Origin: Acidithiobacillus caldus ATCC 51756
Lineage (GTDB): Bacteria > Pseudomonadota > Gammaproteobacteria > Acidithiobacillales > Acidithiobacillaceae
Assembly (NCBI RefSeq): GCF_000175575.2
Contig: NZ_CP005986.1
Coordinates: 2,713,718-2,777,717, forward strand
Direction: 5' to 3'
DNA: 64,000 bases
This document shows positions 60,636 through 64,000 of the stretch, one piece after another. Every line of letters starts with the position of its first letter. Position 1 is the stretch's first letter. Position numbers and translations under genes: made by a program. The notes under the pieces were generated by a model that worked only from the letters and a program-made list of their open reading frames with translations, had not been told where the DNA came from and made no database searches.

Positions 60636-61291
60636 GATTCCTCCATCGTTTGCGAGCCACCGGCTAGTACGAAAAGCGCCTGCAGGCGCCGCATTGCTGC
60701 TGCCACGTCAGCGGATCCAAACAGGGCGGAGATGACGGCAAGGGCATCGGCACCCGCCGCTAGCAGGTCGGCGCCGTTGTCCGCCCGGATACCGCCGATG
60801 GCGACCACGGGCACCTGCAGGCGCCGACGCGCTTCCCGCAACAGGTGCAGGGGTGCCCGGCTCGTGTCCGGCTTGCTGGGAGAGGGGAAAAAGGCACCGA
60901 AGGCGACATAGTCCGCACCCTCCGCCTGCGCCCGCTCAGCCCGCGCAAGGTCATCGTAACACGACACACCGATACACAGGGAGCCGCCAAAGTGGCGCCG
61001 CAGTTCTGCCAAAGGGGCATCCTCACGTCCGACGTGCAGGGCCGGAGCGGCGATCTTCGCTGCCAGTGCGGCGTCGTCGTTGACGACGAAAAGGGCGCCA
61101 TAGTCCCGGCAGAGGGCGTGGAGCGCCGCCGCCTCCCTCAGACGCCGCGCCGCGTCATCGCTCTTGTCCCGATACTGGAGGATGCGCAGGCCGGCGCGCA
61201 GGGCCGCCTCGCTCTTGCACAGCAGCGCATCCCCCGGCATGAGGGTGCTGTCCGTGATGCCGTAAACGCCGGCAATGGCCGTGGTCGTCAT
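60632..61291 (-). CDS. thiE: Thiamine-phosphate synthase
   Basis: Joins the pyrimidine and thiazole phosphates to thiamine phosphate. 219 residues from the ATG at 61291: [94 protein letters not shown] and [30 protein letters not shown]. All ThiE phosphate-binding and pyrophosphate motifs present. Coupled to thiD and hemL by 4-base overlaps. Confidence 0.95.
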   Translation of the reverse strand: MTTTAIAGVYGITDSTLMPGDALLCKSEAALRAGLRILQYRDKSDDAARRLREAAALHALCRDYGALFVVNDDAALAAKIAAPALHVGREDAPLAELRRHFGGSLCIGVSCYDDLARAERAQAEGADYVAFGAFFPSPSKPDTSRAPLHLLREARRRLQVPVVAIGGIRADNGADLLAAGADALAVISALFGSADVAAAMRRLQALFVLAGGSQTMEES

Positions 61292-62094
61292 GCCCGCCTC
61301 TCCCCGAGCGGCCTGAGGGCGCTGCACCGATCGGGAAAGGCTTGTCCAGCGCCGACCCGGTAGGCAGCGGCGACGGCGGCAGCCGTGAATGCCAGGGCAG
61401 TGGGGATGGCCTCATCGGGCGCTCGGCCCAGGGCGAGGCCGGCAGCAATGGCCGTGGCGAGAGTACAGCCGGTGCCGTGGAATTGGCCAGGCCGACGCGG
61501 CTGCTCCACGCAGCTGAGGACACCGTCTGCGCGGTAATGGCGGCTGCGTATGCGCCTGGGATCCGTACCGTGCCCCCCGCTGATGAGCAGATGCGCGAGA
61601 CCCGTCGCCAGAAGCCGCCGTGCCGCCGCCTCGAGCTCGTCGCAGCCGCTCAATTGCAGTGCCTCGGGAGCATTGGGTGTGGCGACGGTGGCACGCGGGA
61701 GGAGCTCGTCGACGAGTACGCCACGAAGCTCGGCATCGCTGACGGCCCGTCCACCTCCCGCCCGCAGGATGGGATCGAGGACCACCGGCAGTTTCGGATG
61801 TGCGTCCAGAAAGCGCGCGACGACTCTGGCGTTCTCGGCGCTGCCCAACAGGCCTATCTTGACGGCAGAAAAGGAACAATCCGCTGCCAACACCTGCAAC
61901 TGTGCCGCCAGATCGGTCCCCGGCAAGGCCGTGACGCGGACAACGTCGCGGGAGTCCTGGATGGTCCAGGCCGCCAGCGCCGTACAGACATGCACACCCA
62001 GCGCCGCGCCGGTCAGCAGATCGGCCTGCAAGCCGGCGCCACTGCTGGGATCGGCAGCAGCAATGCTGAGAACGAGCGGCGCTTGTGGCATCAC
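61288..62094 (-). CDS. thiD: Hydroxymethylpyrimidine (phosphate) kinase
   Basis: Ribokinase-like enzyme that phosphorylates the thiamine pyrimidine precursor twice. 268 residues: LSIAAADPSSGAGLQADLLTGAALGVHVCTALAAWTIQDSRDV, VLDPILRAGGGRAVSD, ATPNAPEALQLSG, GGHGTDP and the catalytic HGTGCTLATAIAAGLALG. First gene of thiD-thiE-hemL-hinT-comEA. A GTG at 62094 is used; an ATG 3 bases inside is equivalent. Confidence 0.95.
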   Translation of the reverse strand: MMPQAPLVLSIAAADPSSGAGLQADLLTGAALGVHVCTALAAWTIQDSRDVVRVTALPGTDLAAQLQVLAADCSFSAVKIGLLGSAENARVVARFLDAHPKLPVVLDPILRAGGGRAVSDAELRGVLVDELLPRATVATPNAPEALQLSGCDELEAAARRLLATGLAHLLISGGHGTDPRRIRSRHYRADGVLSCVEQPRRPGQFHGTGCTLATAIAAGLALGRAPDEAIPTALAFTAAAVAAAYRVGAGQAFPDRCSALRPLGERRA

Positions 62095-62191
62095 GCTGCG
62101 TGGTCCCGGAATCGGCTGGAGCAGGCAGGGAAATTGCTAGTCTCGGTGGCTGATAACATCGCAGAAAAGCCTGGATAGGGAGGGTAACCCA

Positions 62192-62938
62192 ATGCGGCAA
62201 TTGCCGGAACTGAGTTTAGCAGAAAAATTGGTACACACGGGCTTCATTTTTTTGGTCGGTTTGGGCCTATTGGTGGCGGAAGCCTATGTTTACCTTACAG
62301 TAGGTGGTAAGAATGGGTTGACGGTACACGCCGTCGTCGTCCATTACTACGGAGATCGTAGCTCCAGCACCTTACAGTCGGTGCTACCGAGGATGATGGA
62401 CTTTTCCGGCATGCCTGCAGCCGAAAAGCCCAAGATGACGGCGGCGGTGGATCACTGGATTGCCAACGGCGAGACCGAGGCGGAGTACGAAAGTCAGATC
62501 AAGCCCCTCATTGCTGCCAATTGCCTGAAGTGCCACAGTGTCGAGATGAGCAAACAGTTGCACAATCCGCCCTTGGCAAGTTACGCGGATGTGAAGAAAG
62601 TGGCCCAGGTGGATACCGGCATGAGTCTGACGTCCATGCTCTTGAACGGTATGGTACACCTGACCATGCTCGGGGTGATCTTCTGGATTGCCGGCTGGAT
62701 CTTCAGCAAGGCGCGCTTCCCCACGCTTCCCAAGCTTATCCTCATCGTCCTGCCCTTCATCGCCATGCTGGTGGATTTTTCCGGCTGGTTCCTGACCCAT
62801 CAGAACCCCGCTTTCGTTTGGCTGGTGCTCGTCGGCGGGGCGCTGTCCTGTCCCATAGCGCTTCTAGAGATGTTCCTAAGCCTCGTCCAGATGTGGTTCC
62901 TCAAACCGCGTGCGGCGGCAGGCACGGCTGCGGCCTAG
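62192..62938 (+). CDS. Membrane protein with CXXCH haem-c motif
   Basis: A 248-residue protein with an N-terminal helix (TGFIFLVGLGLLVAEAYVYLTV), a soluble stretch bearing a single covalent haem motif CLKCH (C111, C114, H115) and three C-terminal helices (LTMLGVIFWIAGWIF, LILIVLPFIAMLVDFSGWFL, VWLVLVGGALSCPIALLEMFLSLVQMWFL). The topology suggests a periplasmic single-haem domain anchored on both sides, as in electron-transfer membrane cytochromes. I do not recognise the family. GGGAGGG ahead of the ATG. It is monocistronic and followed by a strong terminator. Confidence 0.75.
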   Translation: MRQLPELSLAEKLVHTGFIFLVGLGLLVAEAYVYLTVGGKNGLTVHAVVVHYYGDRSSSTLQSVLPRMMDFSGMPAAEKPKMTAAVDHWIANGETEAEYESQIKPLIAANCLKCHSVEMSKQLHNPPLASYADVKKVAQVDTGMSLTSMLLNGMVHLTMLGVIFWIAGWIFSKARFPTLPKLILIVLPFIAMLVDFSGWFLTHQNPAFVWLVLVGGALSCPIALLEMFLSLVQMWFLKPRAAAGTAAA

Positions 62939-62948
62939 CTGACCCACG

Positions 62949-62974
62949 GACCCCCGCCACGGCGGGGGTCTTTC
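62949..62974 (+). terminator. Rho-independent terminator after CXXCH protein
   Basis: Stem GACCCCCGC...GCGGGGGTC (62949-62957 with 62962-62970) around a short loop, followed by TTTCT. Classic intrinsic terminator 10 bp after the stop codon. Confidence 0.85.
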
Positions 62975-63101
62975 TGTGGATAACTTTGTGGACGAAAGCG
63001 GAGTAAGGCGGTATGTCTTGCTCAGGCGCCGTCAAAAAAGCGGATCGAAAAATTAATTCTTTTTTTTTCAATATTTTGTATAGATCTTCGGAAGTATCAG
63101 T
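62975..63101. other. Gap with DnaA-box pair and AT-rich tract
   Basis: Contains a perfect DnaA box TGTGGATAA (62975-62983) and a degenerate second copy TGTGGACGA starting 12 bases later, then, after 50 bp, an AT-rich tract with TTAATTC and a run of nine T. No gene is supported here. Significance is discussed under findings. Confidence 0.5.
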
Positions 63102-63956
63102 CTAACTATCGCCCTCAACTTCGTGGCGACCGGCATGTGGAAAACTTTTTGGATCCGGCGATTTCTGGGCCACAGTGCGGGCTTTCGTGGGCGCTCGGGC
63201 AAAGACAAAATCGAAGATGGGGATGGGCAGAATCCGCAGCAGGCGGCCCACCCAGGCCATCTGCCACGGAACCACCAGCCAGGGTCGACCCCTGTCTATG
63301 GCCCGCCGCATACGCCGGGCTGCCCGCTCCACGGGCATCAGCCAGGGCATGGGGTAGGTATTTTCCGCCGTCATGGGGGTAGCGATGTACCCGGGAGCTA
63401 TGCAGCAGACACGAATAGCGCGCGGACGCAGCTCGAGGCGCAGGCTTTCGAGGTAAGTGATGAGACCAGCCTTGGAGGCACAGTAGGCACTCGCCCCGGG
63501 TAAACCGCGCAGGCCAGCAATACTGGCGATCCCGGCTATCCGCGCCCCCGTTGCCAGGTAGGGCAGGAAGGCGCTGACGGTATACTCGACGCCGACGAGA
63601 TTGGTGGCGACTATGCGCGCGAACATCACCCGGTCCGCCGGTTCGCTGCTTAGGGTGCCGTGACTGATACCGGCGTTGGCGACCAGCACGGAAATGGGTC
63701 CGAAGCGCTCGTGGCAGCGCCGGGCGAGGCGATCCAGCGCGGCGGCGTCGGTGACATCCGCCTGACCGATCTCCACATCGGCACCGCACTGGCGAGCCGC
63801 TGCTGCCGTTTGCTCCAATTCCGGCAGACGCCGGCCGATGAGTAGAAGGCGCGCAGAGGGATCGGCGTAGGCCAGGGCAAGGGCTCTGCCAATGCCCGTC
63901 CCGGCGCCGGTGATGACTATGGTCCGAGAGCCAGTACTCCGGCGCGACGCTGCCAA
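63102..63956 (-). CDS. Short-chain dehydrogenase/reductase
   Basis: A 284-residue classical SDR. NAD(P)-binding GAGTGIGRA (17-25), NAG at 94-96, catalytic Ser145, Tyr158 and Lys162 (ASAYCASKAGLITYLESL), and APGYIATPMT. The C-terminal extension with WLVVPWQMAWVGRLLRILPIPIFDFVFA has a hydrophobic patch near the end, suggesting membrane association. Substrate unknown; such SDRs act on lipids or sugars. Followed by the window end. Confidence 0.88.
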   Translation of the reverse strand: MAASRRSTGSRTIVITGAGTGIGRALALAYADPSARLLLIGRRLPELEQTAAAARQCGADVEIGQADVTDAAALDRLARRCHERFGPISVLVANAGISHGTLSSEPADRVMFARIVATNLVGVEYTVSAFLPYLATGARIAGIASIAGLRGLPGASAYCASKAGLITYLESLRLELRPRAIRVCCIAPGYIATPMTAENTYPMPWLMPVERAARRMRRAIDRGRPWLVVPWQMAWVGRLLRILPIPIFDFVFARAPTKARTVAQKSPDPKSFPHAGRHEVEGDS

Positions 63957-64000
63957 GACGATTCTCCTGCGGCTGGGGATGCCGCTCTAGCTTAACCCGA

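Noticed and set aside
1..64000. CRISPR array, prophage or defence island
   Set aside because: No regularly spaced repeats, no phage structural or restriction genes; the HNH gene and the IS stand alone.

Overview
The window reads as one contiguous, GC-rich, densely coded chromosome segment of a Gram-negative proteobacterium of gamma/beta type. It carries lipid A acyltransferase, a Mla lipid-transport operon, Fis, SspB, ZapD, type IV pilus regulators and several outer-membrane porins. Copper export, a class I fructose-bisphosphatase and metal-responsive porin loci would suit an acidophilic chemolithoautotroph such as Acidithiobacillus, but that placement is inference; no rRNA or taxon marker was searched.

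Layout. 0-1.8 kb: a partial MFS transporter and a hemolysin III-like membrane protein. 2-6.4 kb: copper export (CopA behind a MerR-type promoter, CopZ) facing two small exported proteins, one Pro/Gly/His-rich. 6.6-11.5 kb: minus-strand operon nadD-rsfS-rlmH-DUF4398 lipoprotein-coiled-coil OmpA-like protein-maf-rng. 11.6-14.9 kb: an OprB-type porin, an orphan metal-binding ABC protein and LpxL; the first two share a 15-bp palindromic operator. 15-19.2 kb: Hsp20 (sigma-32 type promoter) and the minus-strand rpmH-rnpA-yidD-yidC-mnmE cluster. 19.3-24.6 kb: mlaFEDCB, an ABC ATPase with no permease, an S4 protein and pdxA. 24.6-29 kb: HNH nuclease, rsmA, YbjN protein, SPOR protein, argS. 29-35.5 kb: MscS channel, an EmrB-type exporter with a divergent LysR regulator, prmB, exonuclease III, rlmJ. 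35.5-48.5 kb: a plus-strand run from a GST through a second exonuclease III, hemH, slyD, anmK, aroE, pilB-pilS-pilR-pilD, coaE, zapD and fbp. 48.5-55.3 kb: a TraT homologue, sspB, a lytic transglycosylase, then minus-strand aroQ-accB-accC-prmA-DUF3426-fis and a nitroreductase. 55.3-58.6 kb: an AT-rich gap, an OprD-like porin, tRNA-His and a complete IS481-type insertion sequence. 58.6-64 kb: thiD-thiE-hemL-hinT-comEA, a membrane protein with a CXXCH haem motif, and an SDR oxidoreductase.

Most of the window is housekeeping. The parts that deserve attention are the metal-responsive control signals (copA promoter, Fur-like box, shared TGCAACT palindromes), the IS element with its target duplication and borrowed stop codon, two AT-rich gaps with DnaA-box-like sequences, the unusual GAYSGA loop of PilR, and the orphan transport components. 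I found no CRISPR array, prophage, defence island or clearly new multi-gene system.
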